The notes under the pieces are model-generated. The model was not told the origin of the DNA and made no database searches. It was given only the letters and a program-made list of their open reading frames with translations. Shown here in pieces: positions 54,348 through 63,034 of a stretch of 64,000 nt of DNA. The position numbers were made by a program, and so were the translations under genes. The stretch spans positions 180,333 through 244,332 of the forward strand of contig NZ_SSMX01000003.1 in assembly GCF_004799515.1 (NCBI RefSeq), written 5' to 3'. Position 1 is the first letter of the stretch; every line of letters begins with the position of its first letter. The DNA comes from Phenylobacterium sp. (GTDB taxonomy: Bacteria; Pseudomonadota; Alphaproteobacteria; Caulobacterales; Caulobacteraceae).

Positions 54348-56813
54348 ATGATCTTCTTGCGTCGCAGGGCCGTGCTGACGGCGCTTCTCCTCGCCGTGGC
54401 CCTGTCGAGCCATGCGGCCGTCGTCGCGCCGGCCGCCCCAGCGCCGGCGCCAGTGGCGACCGCAGCGCCGCCGCCCGCGCCCACCCTGGCGCCGCCCACG
54501 GCGCCTCCGGATGACATGGCGGTGCTGGCGGCCGACGAGCAGACCCTGGGCCAGCTGCAGAACCAGATTCCGGCCGCGTCGGACGACCACAGCCTGGCCG
54601 CGGTGGGAGTCCAGGCCGCCGCGATCGAGAACCGCGCCAGCGCCATGGCGGCGGCCCGGGGCCATGCCCTCACCGCGCTTAACCGTACGGCGGGGCGCGG
54701 ATCGCCGCGCGGAGCGGCCGCCGCCCAGGCCGCGGCGCAGCGCAACCTGCTGCAGGCGCAGATGCATCAGGCCCGCACCGTGGCCGCCCGGGCGGCGGCG
54801 ATTTTCAACCAGGTGGCGGAGCGCCGCCGCGAAGGCTTCAGCGCCCGGGTCCTCGAACAGTCGCCTTCGCCGCTGTCGCCCGAGTTCTGGACGGGCCTGC
54901 GCGAGGCGGTAGGGCCGGACCTGGCGCGGCTGGGGAACCTCGCCATCGAAGCCGCCGACGTGGCGGCCGACGCGGAGGAGCCCCGCGGACTGCTGGCGCT
55001 GGCCGGCGGGCTGCTGGCCGCCCTTATCCTCGCCTGGCCGGGACGCTGGCTGCTGGAGCGGCTGGGGGCGAGCGCCGTCGCGCGGTGGAAGGGCAAGGGC
55101 CGCCGATCCGCCGGCGCGGTCTGGATGACCCTGGTGGACGTGGGCACGCCGGTGCTGGCGGCTGTGGCGCTGCGCCTGGCCGCGGCCTGGGGCGACCTCC
55201 TGTCGGACGCCGCCGCCGACCTGGCCGCAGCGGCGGTCGTGGCCGTCGGCTGGACGGCGGCGATCCTGGCCCTTGGCCAGGCGCTGGTCACCCACCGGCG
55301 GCCGGAGCAGCGCCTGCTGACGGTGTCGGACGCGGTCTCCACCCGCACCCGCCGGCTGCTGGCGGTCGTGGCGCCGGTGACCGCCGCGGGCTACCTGCTG
55401 GGTCGGCTCAACTACATCGTGGGCGCCAGCGTCTCGGCGACCATCGCCAGCAACGCGGTCGTCGCGCTCACCTATGCGCTCCTGGCCGCCGCCGTGCTGA
55501 TCACCGCCAGCCGGGGCCGGCAGAGCGGGGCCCCGGACGCCGCCGCGCGCCCCTCGGCGGCCTGGACCCTGATCTCGCTGGCGCTCGGGGCGGCCATCGT
55601 CGTCACCGTGGGCGCGGTCGCCACCGGCCTCACGACGCTCGCCACCCTGGTCTCCGGACAGGTGTTCTGGTTGGCGCTGCTGGGCGCGGCGAGCTTCGTC
55701 CTGCTGCGGTTCGTGGAGGACCTGGCGGCCTGGTTGTTCGCGCCTTCCGGCTGGGCGTCGCGGCTGCTGGGCGGGGTGTTCAGCCTGCGGCGCGCCACCG
55801 TGGCGCAGCTTGGCATTCTCACGGCGGCGGCGGCGCAGATCGCCGTCCTGCTGGTGGCGATCAGCCTGGCGCTGACGCCGTTCGGCGACAGCGGCCGCCT
55901 GCTGGCCGGCCACCTGGACCAGGTGGGCGTCGCGGTGCGGCTGGGCTCGGCCACCCTGTCGCCGCGCGCCATCCTGAGCGGCATCGCGGTGTTCGCCGTC
56001 GGCCTGGGCCTCGTGAACCTGGTCCGCGGCTGGTTCGTGCGGCGCTACCTGCCGGTGACCGGCTGGGATGTGGGCGTCCGCAACTCGGTGAGCACCGGCC
56101 TGCTGTACCTGGGCGTCGTGATCACGGCGCTGAGCGCGCTCGCCGCCATGGGCCTGGGCTTCCAGCAGATCGCCCTGGTGGCCAGCGCGCTGTCGGTCGG
56201 CATCGGCTTCGGCCTGCAGCAGGTGGTGCAGAACTTCGTCTCCGGCGTCATCCTGTTGATCGAGCGGCCGGTGAAGGTGGGCGACTGGGTCAACGTTGGC
56301 GGGCTGGAAGGCGACGTCCGCCGCATCCGGGTGCGCGCGACCGAGATCGAGACCTTCGACCGCACCACGGTCATCGTCCCCAACTCCGACCTGATCACCA
56401 AGCAGGTGCAGAACAAGACGCTCGGCGATCCGCGCGGTCGGGTGCTGCTGGAGCTGTCCATCGCCAGCCCCGCCGACGCGGAGCGGGCGCGCGACCTGAT
56501 CCTGAAGATCGCCGCCGCCCAGACCGAGGTGCTGAGCGATCCCGCGCCGGCGGTCTACATCGACGGGCTCGCCGCGGGCGGGGCGGTGAACTTCAAATGC
56601 TATCTGTTCGTGGCCAGTCCGCGCGACGCGGTGCGGGTGAAGAGCGCTCTCTACTTCGCCGTGCTCGCCGCCTTCCAGAGCGAAGGCGTCGCCTTCAACG
56701 GCGCGGCCGGGGCGCAGAACCTCATCGTCGAACCGGGACCGAAGCTCACCGACCTGCTCGCCGGGGCCGGCAAGACCACGGGCGCGGCTCCAAAGCCGCC
56801 GCGCCCGTCCTGA
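54348..56813 (+). CDS. Large mechanosensitive channel (DUF3772 + MscS)
   Basis: 821 residues. An N-terminal signal, a Pro/Ala-rich linker, and a periplasmic DUF3772-type domain (about 60-200) precede about eight membrane helices. The MscS core is at the C-terminus: pore helix with 'GLGFQQIALVASALSVGIGFGLQQVVQNFVSG', then 'VGDWVNVGGLEGDVRRIRVRATEIETFDRTTVIVPNSDLI'. It would gate in response to membrane tension during osmotic downshift. A GGTAGGA site precedes the ATG. Single gene. The convergent lipoprotein begins immediately after. Confidence 0.93.
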   Translation: MIFLRRRAVLTALLLAVALSSHAAVVAPAAPAPAPVATAAPPPAPTLAPPTAPPDDMAVLAADEQTLGQLQNQIPAASDDHSLAAVGVQAAAIENRASAMAAARGHALTALNRTAGRGSPRGAAAAQAAAQRNLLQAQMHQARTVAARAAAIFNQVAERRREGFSARVLEQSPSPLSPEFWTGLREAVGPDLARLGNLAIEAADVAADAEEPRGLLALAGGLLAALILAWPGRWLLERLGASAVARWKGKGRRSAGAVWMTLVDVGTPVLAAVALRLAAAWGDLLSDAAADLAAAAVVAVGWTAAILALGQALVTHRRPEQRLLTVSDAVSTRTRRLLAVVAPVTAAGYLLGRLNYIVGASVSATIASNAVVALTYALLAAAVLITASRGRQSGAPDAAARPSAAWTLISLALGAAIVVTVGAVATGLTTLATLVSGQVFWLALLGAASFVLLRFVEDLAAWLFAPSGWASRLLGGVFSLRRATVAQLGILTAAAAQIAVLLVAISLALTPFGDSGRLLAGHLDQVGVAVRLGSATLSPRAILSGIAVFAVGLGLVNLVRGWFVRRYLPVTGWDVGVRNSVSTGLLYLGVVITALSALAAMGLGFQQIALVASALSVGIGFGLQQVVQNFVSGVILLIERPVKVGDWVNVGGLEGDVRRIRVRATEIETFDRTTVIVPNSDLITKQVQNKTLGDPRGRVLLELSIASPADAERARDLILKIAAAQTEVLSDPAPAVYIDGLAAGGAVNFKCYLFVASPRDAVRVKSALYFAVLAAFQSEGVAFNGAAGAQNLIVEPGPKLTDLLAGAGKTTGAAPKPPRPS

Positions 56814-57341
56814 TCAGGCGCCCGAGAAGGACAGGGTCGCGATGTGCGCGGCGCGCGGGTAGTCGGCCGAGATCGGGCCGCACCAGTCGAATCGGTTGCC
56901 GCCAGGCGCCACGGCCAGGCCGTCCTCGATGAGGTCGTGGGCCGGGTCCTGGCCGTCCAGCAGGACGTGGGCATAGGGCCGGCCCTGGCCGTCGCGGTCG
57001 CCGGTGGGCGTGACGCCGACGGCGATCACCCCGCTCGCCAGGGCCTTCAGCCGCAGGGCGGCTTGGCGGGCGGCCAGGGCCTCGGCGGCGCAGCGGGCGT
57101 CGGGCGAGGGTTGCGGGGTGACGACGTCGGCCAGGTGGATGGCCTGACCGTCGACGACCAGCACGTCGCTCTGCAGCACGGCGATCTTCGGCATCGGCGG
57201 CCCGGCCGGCCCCGCCGCCGCGAGCAAGGGCTCGCGGGGCGCGCAGGCGGTGAGCAGGACGAGGGCCGACAGAAGGGCGAACGTCCAGAGCCAGACAGGC
57301 GCAGGGACGGGGGCGGCGGCGAGGGTGCGGGAAACGGTCAT
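56814..57341 (-). CDS. Thermonuclease-like lipoprotein, catalytically doubtful
   Basis: 175 residues. Lipobox 'LLTACAPR' puts lipidation at about Cys33. The body resembles a staphylococcal-nuclease (SNase) fold: 'SDVLVVDGQAIHLADVVTP' and 'DRDGQGRPYAHVLLDGQDPAHDLIEDGLA'. Of the expected catalytic residues, the first arginine is His ('AIHL'), the aspartate is Val and the glutamate is Gln ('DVVTPQ'); only the later arginine ('QGRPYA') remains. It is therefore likely a non-catalytic binding domain. Function unknown. Confidence 0.7.
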   Translation of the reverse strand: MTVSRTLAAAPVPAPVWLWTFALLSALVLLTACAPREPLLAAAGPAGPPMPKIAVLQSDVLVVDGQAIHLADVVTPQPSPDARCAAEALAARQAALRLKALASGVIAVGVTPTGDRDGQGRPYAHVLLDGQDPAHDLIEDGLAVAPGGNRFDWCGPISADYPRAAHIATLSFSGA

Positions 57342-57437
57342 GGCGCTATGGCCCGAAAGGATGAGGAAAGGGGCGGGGCCCCGCGCGGCGCGGTCTGGGG
57401 GCTGGAGAGACGCCGCGCGGGACCCCTTAGGTCCGCG

Positions 57438-58031
57438 CTAGCCGCCGAAGCGGTAGCGCAGGCCAACGGTCACCAGGGACGCACCGAAGTCGCCCTTCAC
57501 GCGGTCGTCGTCGGACCCGAACTTCACGTTCGGCGCGCCGATGTAGCGGTAGGCGACCTCGCCGGTCAGCCGGTCGCTGAACGGGTGCGAGACGCCGGCG
57601 ATCGCCTGGTAGGCGAAGGTCGTCCTGTCGCCGTGCGGGGCGCGGAAGCTGTCGTCCACCTTCACGTCGGCGACGCCGATGCCCGCGCCGATGAACGGGC
57701 GCCATTGGCTGTTCGGCAGGAAATCGTAGTAGCCGTTCAGGAAGCCGGCGAGGACATGGGTGTCCCCCGCGCCAGACTTGCCGGAGCCGTCCAGATAGAG
57801 GAGTTCGGCGTCGGACCGGAAGCCGTTGCCGAAGCTCTTGCCCGCGCCCAGGTCGGCGGTCCAGCCGTCGTCGCTGCGCGGGCCGTTGGTCCCGTCGATG
57901 CGGCCCGAGAAGGTCGCGCCGGCGTCGCCGCGCACGTACCAGCCGTTGTCGTCCGCCGCCCGCGACGCGAACGGGGTGACTGCGACGACCAGGGCGGCCG
58001 CAGCGGCCGCGGTAACGATGAGAGACTTCAT
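57438..58031 (-). CDS. Outer membrane beta-barrel protein
   Basis: 197 residues with a signal peptide ('LVVAVTPFASRA') and an eight-stranded barrel pattern, alternating hydrophobic strands ending in the aromatic C-terminus 'VTVGLRYRFGG'. Conserved elements 'GWYVRGDAGATFSG' and 'WRPFIGAGIGVA' mark the OmpA-like/porin_OmpL family of small barrels. Likely structural or adhesion role. It stands alone; 96 bases separate it from the neighbour downstream. Confidence 0.85.
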   Translation of the reverse strand: MKSLIVTAAAAAALVVAVTPFASRAADDNGWYVRGDAGATFSGRIDGTNGPRSDDGWTADLGAGKSFGNGFRSDAELLYLDGSGKSGAGDTHVLAGFLNGYYDFLPNSQWRPFIGAGIGVADVKVDDSFRAPHGDRTTFAYQAIAGVSHPFSDRLTGEVAYRYIGAPNVKFGSDDDRVKGDFGASLVTVGLRYRFGG

Positions 58032-58209
58032 GATCTTGTTCTCCAGCCCTTAAGTGGGCTTGCTGAACGACAGATCGGGGCCGTCCCGCGGCGGCGCTTC
58101 CAGGCGTGTGACCGGCTTTTCAGCAGCGTGACCCAAATGCGGCGGCAGACACGCCATTGGCGGCGAGCCGGCCGCGCCTATCTCTAGCGTGTAGGGAGGG
58201 AGACCCCGC

Positions 58210-59070
58210 GTGACCCTGAGCTTGACGCCCGCGCCATCCGACGCCCCCGGCGAGGCCGCGGCGCTGGCCCTGGACGGGCTGGTCACCCTGGCCGAGCTGC
58301 CGGAGGTCTGGATCCGTCACCAGGCGCTCGCGCCGTTCCAGATGGAGTACGACGGCCGGCGGCCGATGGTGATCTTCCTGTTCAACGCCGCCCAGCCGGC
58401 GCGCGGCGGCCCGGCGTTCCCGCGCGGGGCCTTCAGCCTGCTGGTCCCGGGCGAGCCGAGGCGCCTGGAAAGCGCCGAGCCGGTGGAGACCCTGGCGGTC
58501 GCCTTCTCCCCGCGCGAGGGGATACGGCTGCCGGCGGTCTCGACGCCGCCGCCGGGAACCGTCGACCCCGGGGTGCACGCCCTGGCGCACGAGGTGCGCC
58601 GCGTGCTGCTGACCGAGGGGGACGAGGCGCGGGCCTACCTCGAGCGCCTGACCGACACCCTGATCACCCGCGCCGCCCAGGTGGCGGGCGGCGCGCCGGC
58701 GCGGCGGCGGCCCGATCTCGCGCCGTTCAACCTGCGCCGGGTGCAGGAGCACATCGACAGCCGGCTGCCCGAACGGATCACCGTGGACGAGCTGGCGGCC
58801 GTGGCGGGCCTCAGCCGCGGCTATTTCTCCCGCGCCTTCCACGCCGCCACCGGCGAGAGCCCGCACCAGTTCATCCTGGCCCGCCGGCTGGCCGAGGCGC
58901 GTCAGCGCCTGGACGCCGGGGCGGACGACCTCAGCCTGCTCGCCATCCAGACCGGCTTCTCCAGCCACGCCCACCTGACCACCGCCTTCGGCCACGCGTT
59001 CGGCATGGCTCCGCAGGCTTATCGCCGCCGGATGGCGGGCCTGGCGGCGCCGGACAGCGAGCCGCGCTAG
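58210..59070 (+). CDS. AraC-family transcriptional regulator
   Basis: 286 residues, starting with GTG. The HTH pair is at the C-terminus: 'ITVDELAAVAGLSRGYFSRAFHAATGESPHQF' and 'DLSLLAIQTGFSSHAHLTTAFGHAFGMAPQ'. The N-terminal half has no recognised ligand domain, and contains conserved Arg/Pro-rich elements like other AraC/XylS proteins of this length. Its target is not evident: the barrel gene lies divergently 178 bases away, and the LysR gene is convergent. Confidence 0.88.
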   Translation: MTLSLTPAPSDAPGEAAALALDGLVTLAELPEVWIRHQALAPFQMEYDGRRPMVIFLFNAAQPARGGPAFPRGAFSLLVPGEPRRLESAEPVETLAVAFSPREGIRLPAVSTPPPGTVDPGVHALAHEVRRVLLTEGDEARAYLERLTDTLITRAAQVAGGAPARRRPDLAPFNLRRVQEHIDSRLPERITVDELAAVAGLSRGYFSRAFHAATGESPHQFILARRLAEARQRLDAGADDLSLLAIQTGFSSHAHLTTAFGHAFGMAPQAYRRRMAGLAAPDSEPR

Positions 59071-59097
59071 ACCTGCTTTCTTGAATCGTCGGCGATC

Positions 59098-59958
59098 TCA
59101 GATCGACGGGCGCGACGGGCTTTGCGCCAGCGCCAGCAGGGCCGCGGCCAGCGTCGCTGCGGCGGTGTCCGGCTTGGGCTTTTCGTAGATGGCGAACTCG
59201 AGGTCGGGCAGCGGCGGCAGGCCTTCCCGGGCGCCGAGGATGCGCAGGCCGGCGATGACCGCGCTCGCCGGCAGCGGCGTGACGGCGAGGCCGGCCAGCG
59301 CCGCGGCGCGGACGCCGGTCAGGCTGGGGCTGGTGTAGACGATCTCCCAGGCGAGGTCGCCGGCCTGGAGCGCGGCAAGCGCGGCCTCGCGTGAAACCGA
59401 CCGCTCGCGATAGAGCGCCAGCGGCAGGGCCGCGCCGGGCGTGAGGTCGAAGGTGTCGGCCGCCGCCCACACCAGCGGCTCGCGCCACACCAGACGCCCT
59501 TTCGATGTCCCGAGCGGGCGTTTGGCGAACACCACGTCGAGACGTCCCGCATTGAGCTGTCCGATCAGGTCCGCGCTGACGCCGATCTGCACCTCCAGCT
59601 TCACGCCGGGATGGATCGCGGCGAAGCGGACCAGGGCCGGCGGCAGCGTGCCGCCCGCGACCTCCTCGACGACGCCCAGCCGCACCGTGCCCGCCAGGCG
59701 CGGCGCCGACAGGCGCAGGCGGGCGGCTTCCTCGAGCTGCAGCAGGCGACGCGCATCGCCGAGCAGCATCTCGCCGTCGTCGGTCAGCGCGACGCTGCGG
59801 GTCGTGCGCCGGAACAAGGGACGCCGGGTCTCGAGTTCCAGCCGCTTGATCTGCTGGCTCACGGTGGATTGCGTCAGGTTGAGCCGCTCGGCCGCGCGGT
59901 GGAAGCCGCCGCACTCCGCCACCGCGACGAAGGCCCGCAACAGCTCGAAATCCAGCAT
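59098..59958 (-). CDS. LysR-family regulator, probable malonate-operon regulator
   Basis: 286 residues with the LysR HTH at the N-terminus ('ELLRAFVAVAECGGFHRAAERLNLTQSTVSQQIKRLE' in outline) and a periplasmic-binding-type inducer domain. It is divergent from mdcA, and a 21-base palindrome (59963-59983) lies directly before its start, the standard LysR autoregulatory arrangement. LysR regulators (MdcR) control malonate genes in other bacteria, so malonate or malonyl-CoA may be the inducer; this is inferred from context. Confidence 0.88.
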   Translation of the reverse strand: MLDFELLRAFVAVAECGGFHRAAERLNLTQSTVSQQIKRLELETRRPLFRRTTRSVALTDDGEMLLGDARRLLQLEEAARLRLSAPRLAGTVRLGVVEEVAGGTLPPALVRFAAIHPGVKLEVQIGVSADLIGQLNAGRLDVVFAKRPLGTSKGRLVWREPLVWAAADTFDLTPGAALPLALYRERSVSREAALAALQAGDLAWEIVYTSPSLTGVRAAALAGLAVTPLPASAVIAGLRILGAREGLPPLPDLEFAIYEKPKPDTAAATLAAALLALAQSPSRPSI

Positions 59959-59962
59959 GGAA

Positions 59963-59983
59963 TTGATCCAAATTTGAGATCAA
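59963..59983. promoter_or_regulatory. LysR-type operator palindrome
   Basis: TTGATC-CAAATTTGA-GATCAA, six-base perfect arms, in the AT-rich divergent region between lysR and mdcA. The TTGAT half-site pattern recurs near the mdcA start (TTGATTATG, 60064). Confidence 0.55.
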
Positions 59984-60069
59984 TCATATTATAAAATATC
60001 GTTTCCATAATCAATGATCGAGGCCCATCTTTCGCGGCGGAAGACAGCACGACGCGAAGGAATTTGATT

Positions 60070-61719
60070 ATGTCAGGCCCATCCCAGCACGGATCCGATC
60101 GTCCCCAACGGCTGGCGCGCGCCGCCGCGGTGAGCGGCGCGCCCGGGAAGCTTTGCCCGGCGGACCGGGCGACCCAGCTGCTCGAAGCGGTCATCCAGCC
60201 CGGCGACCGCGTCGCGATCGAGGGCGACAACCAGAAGCAGGCGGATTTCCTCGCCGCGGCCCTGGCGAACGTCGATCCGGCGCGGATCCACGACCTGCAC
60301 ATGGTGCAGTCCGTCCTGGCGCTGCCCGACCATCTCGCCGTGTTCGAACGCGGCATCGCCAACCGGCTGGATTTCGCGTTCGCCGGGCCGCAGAGCCGCC
60401 GGCTCGCCGAGCTGGTGGCGTCGAAGGCGCTGAAGATCGGGGCGATCCACACCTATCTGGAGCTCTACGCCCGCATGCTGGTGGACCTGCAGCCGCAGGT
60501 CGCGCTCATCGTCGCCGACAAGGCGGACCGCGACGGCAACCTCTACACGGGCCCCAACACCGAGGACACGCCCACGATCGCCGAAGCGGTGGCGTTCCGT
60601 GGCGGCGTCGTCGTCGCCCAGGTCAACGAGGTCGTGGACCGGCTGCCTCGCGTCGACATCCCCGGCGACTGGGTCGACGTCATCATCCAGACGCCCAAGC
60701 CTTACCGGATCGATCCGCTGTTCACCCGCGATCCGGCCAAGATCCACGACGAGAACGTACTGATGGCGATGATGGCGATCGCCGCGGTCTACGAGCCCTA
60801 TGAGGTGCGGCGGCTCAATCACGGGATCGGCTACGCGACCGCGGCCATCGAACTGCTGCTGCCGACCTTCGCCGCCCAGCGCGGGCTGAAGGGCAAGATC
60901 GCCCAGCATTTCGTGCTCAATCCCCACCCGACCCTGATCCCGGCGATCGAGGCCGGCTTCGTCGACAGCGTCTATTGCTTCGGCTCCGAGTTGGGCATGG
61001 AGCGCTACGTTTCGAGCCGCGCCGATATCTTTCCAGTCGGCGCCGACGGCAGCCTGCGGTCCAACCGCGCGCTCGCCCAGGTCGCCGGACAGTACGCCTG
61101 CGACCTGTTCATCGGCGGCACGCTGCAGATCGATGCGCAGGCCAACAGCTCGACCGCCACCAAGGATCGGATTACCGGCTTCGGCGGCGCGCCGAACATG
61201 GGCGCCGACGCGCGCGGCCGTCGCCACGGCAGTCCGACCTGGCTGCGCGCCGGCCAGGAGGCCGGCGACAGCCTGCGCGGACGCAAGCTGGTGGCGCAGA
61301 TGGTGCAGACGCGCCAGCCGAACGGCGCGCCGAGCTTCGTCGAGCGCCTGGACGCCTTCGACCTCGCCGCCTCGGCGGGCTTCGCGTTGCCGCCGGTGAT
61401 GATCTACGGCGACGACGTCACCCACGTCATCACCGAGCGCGGCGTCGCCAACCTGCTGCTCTGCCGCTCGCCGCAGGACCGCGAAGGCGCCTTGCGCGCC
61501 ATCGCCGGCGACACCGATTTCGGCCAGCGGCAGTCGCCGGAATTGAGCGACAGCCTGCGCCGCCGCGGCATCGTCATGTCCCCCGCCGATCTCGGCATCG
61601 ACGTCGCCACGGCGAACCGCGGCTGGCTCGCCGCCAAGTCCATCGACGACCTCGTGACGGCCTCCGGCGGGCTCTATACGCCGCCGGCGCAGTTCCGCGC
61701 CGCCGCCGCGCACTCTTGA
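60070..61719 (+). CDS. mdcA: Malonate decarboxylase alpha subunit / malonate CoA-transferase
   Basis: 549-residue MdcA. In malonate decarboxylase it moves malonyl groups from malonate to the acyl carrier; the isolated subunit can also act as a malonate:acetyl-CoA transferase. Conserved blocks include 'DRDGNLYTGPNTEDTPTIAEA', 'NEVVDRLPRVDIPGDWVDVII', 'LNHGIGYATAAIELLLP', 'CFGSELGMERYVSSR' and 'SSTATKDRITGFGGAPNMGADA' in outline. The start is the ATG at 60070 with AAGGAA seven bases upstream. The other mdc subunits (B, C, D, E, G, H) are absent; instead malonyl-CoA decarboxylase follows after 13 bases, which points to a CoA-based route. Confidence 0.93.
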   Translation: MSGPSQHGSDRPQRLARAAAVSGAPGKLCPADRATQLLEAVIQPGDRVAIEGDNQKQADFLAAALANVDPARIHDLHMVQSVLALPDHLAVFERGIANRLDFAFAGPQSRRLAELVASKALKIGAIHTYLELYARMLVDLQPQVALIVADKADRDGNLYTGPNTEDTPTIAEAVAFRGGVVVAQVNEVVDRLPRVDIPGDWVDVIIQTPKPYRIDPLFTRDPAKIHDENVLMAMMAIAAVYEPYEVRRLNHGIGYATAAIELLLPTFAAQRGLKGKIAQHFVLNPHPTLIPAIEAGFVDSVYCFGSELGMERYVSSRADIFPVGADGSLRSNRALAQVAGQYACDLFIGGTLQIDAQANSSTATKDRITGFGGAPNMGADARGRRHGSPTWLRAGQEAGDSLRGRKLVAQMVQTRQPNGAPSFVERLDAFDLAASAGFALPPVMIYGDDVTHVITERGVANLLLCRSPQDREGALRAIAGDTDFGQRQSPELSDSLRRRGIVMSPADLGIDVATANRGWLAAKSIDDLVTASGGLYTPPAQFRAAAAHS

Positions 61720-61732
61720 GAAGGAGGCGACC

Positions 61733-63034
61733 ATGACCCCGATCAACCAAGCGCCCAGCAACCCCTCCGACGCTGAGCTCGCGCCCCTTGACCGCGCGAA
61801 GCAGGTCGCCGCGAAACTGCTGTCGCAGCGCGGCGAAGCCTCTGGCGCCCTGGTCGCGCGCCAGCTGCACGAGGCGGTGCGCGCGCTGGAGGCCAGCGAC
61901 CGCCAAGACTTCGAGCGCCACCTCGCCACCGCGTTCCAGCCCGACCCGGCGGCGCTCGGCGCGGCGGCGGAACGCTATCTCGCCGGCGCCAGTGCGGAGG
62001 CCGCGGCCGCCCTCGCGCGCGCCGCCGACCCGCCCCGGCAGGAACTGCTGCGGCGCATGAACATGGCGCCCGGCGGCACCGGCGCGCTCATCGCGATGCG
62101 CAGCGAGATCCTGCCGCGCCTGCGCAGCGAGCCGGAGTTGAAGCTGCTCGACGCCGATCTGCAGCACCTGTTCGCCTCATGGTTCAACCGCGGCTTCCTC
62201 GATCTGCGGCGGATCGACTGGCAGACGCCGGCCGCGGTTCTGGAGAAGCTGATCGCCCACGAAGCCGTGCACGAGATCAAGGGCTGGGACGACCTGCGGC
62301 GGCGGCTCGCGCCCGACCGGCGCTGCTACGCCTTCTTCCACCCCGCGCTGCCTGGCGAGCCGCTCATCTTCGTCGAGGTCGCTCTGGTGGAGGGCCTGGC
62401 GACGGCCATGCCGCCGTTGCTGGCGCAGGACACCGACGAGGCGGCTGCGCGGGCCCAGGCGCTCCGCGCCGACACCGCGATCTTCTACTCGATCTCGAAT
62501 TGCCAGGATGGCCTGCGCGGCGTGTCGTTCGGCAACTTCCTGATCAAGCAGGTGGTCGAGGACCTGCAGGCGGAGTTTCCGCAGCTCAAGCAGTTCTCGA
62601 CCCTGTCGCCGGCGCCGGGCTTCCGGCGCTGGCTCACGCAGCGGCTTACGGAGGAGGGCGCCCCCGACGCCGCCCTGTCGCCGGAACTCGCGAGCGACGG
62701 CTGGTGGCGCGATCCGCAGCGGAGCGAACCCCTGCGGGCGGCCCTGCTGCGGCTGTGCGCGACCTACCTGACGCGGCGGCCGTCGCCCGAAGACCGCATC
62801 GACCCGGTGGCGCGCTTCCACCTCGGCAACGGCGCGCGCCTGGAGCGGATCAACTGGCTCGGCGACCCCTCGCCGCGCGGCCTCCAGGAGTCCTACGGCG
62901 TCATGGTCAACTACCTCTATGACCACGACAGCATCGAGGACAACCACGAGGCGTTCGCCCGCGACGGGACTATTGTGCGCTCACCGGAGGTGGACGCGTT
63001 GATGCAGGCATCCTCAAAGGAGCAGGCGCCATGA
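61733..63034 (+). CDS. Malonyl-CoA decarboxylase
   Basis: 433 residues of the MCD family, converting malonyl-CoA to acetyl-CoA and CO2. The N-terminal helical domain spans about 1-165. The catalytic domain has 'HEAVHEIKGWDDLRRRL', 'CYAFFHPALPGEPLIFVEVALV', 'FYSISNCQDGLRGVSFGNFLIK' (catalytic Ser region), and 'ARFHLGNGARLERINWLGD' (catalytic His). AGGAGGCG before the ATG is a strong ribosome binding site. It is 13 bases behind mdcA. Together they would turn malonate into acetyl-CoA with no ACP, biotin or synthetase. Confidence 0.93.
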   Translation: MTPINQAPSNPSDAELAPLDRAKQVAAKLLSQRGEASGALVARQLHEAVRALEASDRQDFERHLATAFQPDPAALGAAAERYLAGASAEAAAALARAADPPRQELLRRMNMAPGGTGALIAMRSEILPRLRSEPELKLLDADLQHLFASWFNRGFLDLRRIDWQTPAAVLEKLIAHEAVHEIKGWDDLRRRLAPDRRCYAFFHPALPGEPLIFVEVALVEGLATAMPPLLAQDTDEAAARAQALRADTAIFYSISNCQDGLRGVSFGNFLIKQVVEDLQAEFPQLKQFSTLSPAPGFRRWLTQRLTEEGAPDAALSPELASDGWWRDPQRSEPLRAALLRLCATYLTRRPSPEDRIDPVARFHLGNGARLERINWLGDPSPRGLQESYGVMVNYLYDHDSIEDNHEAFARDGTIVRSPEVDALMQASSKEQAP

